Positions 59,672 through 59,791 of a stretch of DNA of 59,791 bases are shown piece by piece. The notes under the pieces were generated by a model that did not search any database, had not been told where the DNA came from, and saw only the letters and a program-made list of their open reading frames with translations. Origin of the DNA: Pseudodonghicola flavimaris. GTDB taxonomy: Bacteria; Pseudomonadota; Alphaproteobacteria; Rhodobacterales; Rhodobacteraceae. The stretch covers positions 1 to 59,791 of the forward strand of contig NZ_JASNJD010000028.1 in the NCBI RefSeq assembly GCF_030164425.1, given 5' to 3'. Positions within the stretch are counted from its first letter, which is position 1. Each line of letters starts with the position of its first letter. A program made the position numbers and the translations under genes.

Positions 59672-59791
59672 GTAAGCGGCGGCTGCATCCCACCTCAGGT
59701 TCAGCTTGACGGCTTGAAGTTCCACGGGAGAAGTTCGTCGATGCGGCCTTGCGGATGGCCGGCGGCGATGGCCTCGAGGGTGGTCTTGAGA
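59672..59791. mobile_element. IS66-family insertion sequence, one end (continues beyond the window)
   Basis: The terminal sequence begins GTAAGCGGCGGCTGCATCCC, matching the GTAAGCG terminus of IS66-family elements, and is followed 28 bp further by the 3' end of a leftward transposase gene. Only one end is inside the window, so the 8-bp target duplication typical of the family cannot be checked. Confidence 0.85.
59701..59791 (-). CDS. tnpC: IS66 transposase (TnpC) C-terminal end, partial
   Basis: The minus strand encodes the last 29 residues of a transposase: TTLEAIAAGHPQGRIDELLP and WNFKPSS before the stop. The RIDELLPWNF ending is the well-known C-terminal signature of IS66 TnpC. The gene continues outside the window. 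Confidence 0.88.
   Translation of the reverse strand, partial: LKTTLEAIAAGHPQGRIDELLPWNFKPSS

Noticed and set aside
1-59791. tRNA, rRNA, CRISPR arrays, prophage genes or a replication origin
   Set aside because: I saw no tRNA-like cloverleaf, rRNA sequence, regularly spaced repeats, phage structural genes or origin features on either strand.

Overview
The window looks like a chromosomal catabolic island of a GC-rich alphaproteobacterium, probably a Rhodobacterales/roseobacter-type organism. This is inferred from the GC-rich codon use, TTGAC-type promoters and the style of the acyl-CoA gene clusters; no rRNA or tRNA is present to confirm it. Almost every gene belongs to CoA-thioester chemistry: seven acyl-CoA dehydrogenases, five crotonases, two SCP2-type thiolases, five confident short-chain dehydrogenases, three complete biotin-dependent acyl-CoA carboxylases, an HMG-CoA-lyase-type enzyme, four acyl-CoA ligases, a CaiB/AMACR-type enzyme and a high-affinity ABC importer of the branched-chain amino acid (Liv) class.

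Layout: 1-480 holds gene debris (a broken SDR). 490-3716 (-) is an acyl-CoA dehydrogenase/thiolase/crotonase set, divergent from a CaiB/AMACR-like gene (3830-4933, +). 4959-12713 (-) is an uptake operon: leader ORF, livG, acyl-CoA ligase, livH, livM, binding protein, livF, SDR. 12836-25705 (-) is a long beta-oxidation/gamma-carboxylation operon: AliB-like dehydrogenase, crotonase, dehydrogenase, PaaK-like ligase, MCC-like carboxylase beta and alpha, HMG-CoA lyase-like, SDR, citryl-CoA-lyase-like, dehydrogenase, MaoC-type hydratase. It is divergent from a dienoyl-CoA reductase and a ligase (25799-29379, +). 29380-32400 is a less coherent stretch with a GST/DoxX/MarR module, a decapitated tag gene and a flavodoxin-like remnant. 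32397-36371 (-) holds a thioesterase, AraC regulator, NmrA-like protein and acetyl-CoA-synthetase-like ligase. A BadH-like dehydrogenase (36485-37246, -) faces a highly unusual regulator made of two fused TetR units. 38718-43701 (-) carries two thioesterases, crotonase, SDR and two isovaleryl-CoA-dehydrogenase-type enzymes, divergent from an atu-like operon (43836-50037, +) with crotonase, AtuA and a three-gene carboxylase resembling geranyl-CoA carboxylase. A CaiE/PaaY-like gene, a thiolase-SDR pair, and a TetR-led liu-like operon (53233-59432, +) follow. That operon ends in a biotin transporter gene bioY cut by an IS66-family element at the right edge.

How it fits together: a carboxylic acid would be imported and CoA-activated, dehydrogenated, and, where a beta-alkyl branch blocks beta-oxidation, gamma-carboxylated, hydrated and cleaved as in the leucine (liu) and acyclic terpene (atu) pathways, with thiolases finishing the job. 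BadH-like and AliB-like enzymes hint at an alicyclic carboxyl-CoA branch. I infer a terpenoid or branched/alicyclic carboxylic acid as substrate; the exact compound cannot be read from sequence.

The strongest new observations are: (1) seven copies of a 14-bp palindrome, CTAACA-N2-TGTTAG, lying in or beside the promoters of nearly all these operons, which defines an island-wide TetR regulon; (2) a natural tandem single-chain TetR whose two recognition helices match that of the second local TetR; (3) a carboxylase with a split alpha subunit and a Phe-to-Gly change at the position that I believe separates geranyl-CoA from methylcrotonyl-CoA carboxylases; (4) IS66 disruption of the biotin transporter beside three biotin enzymes.
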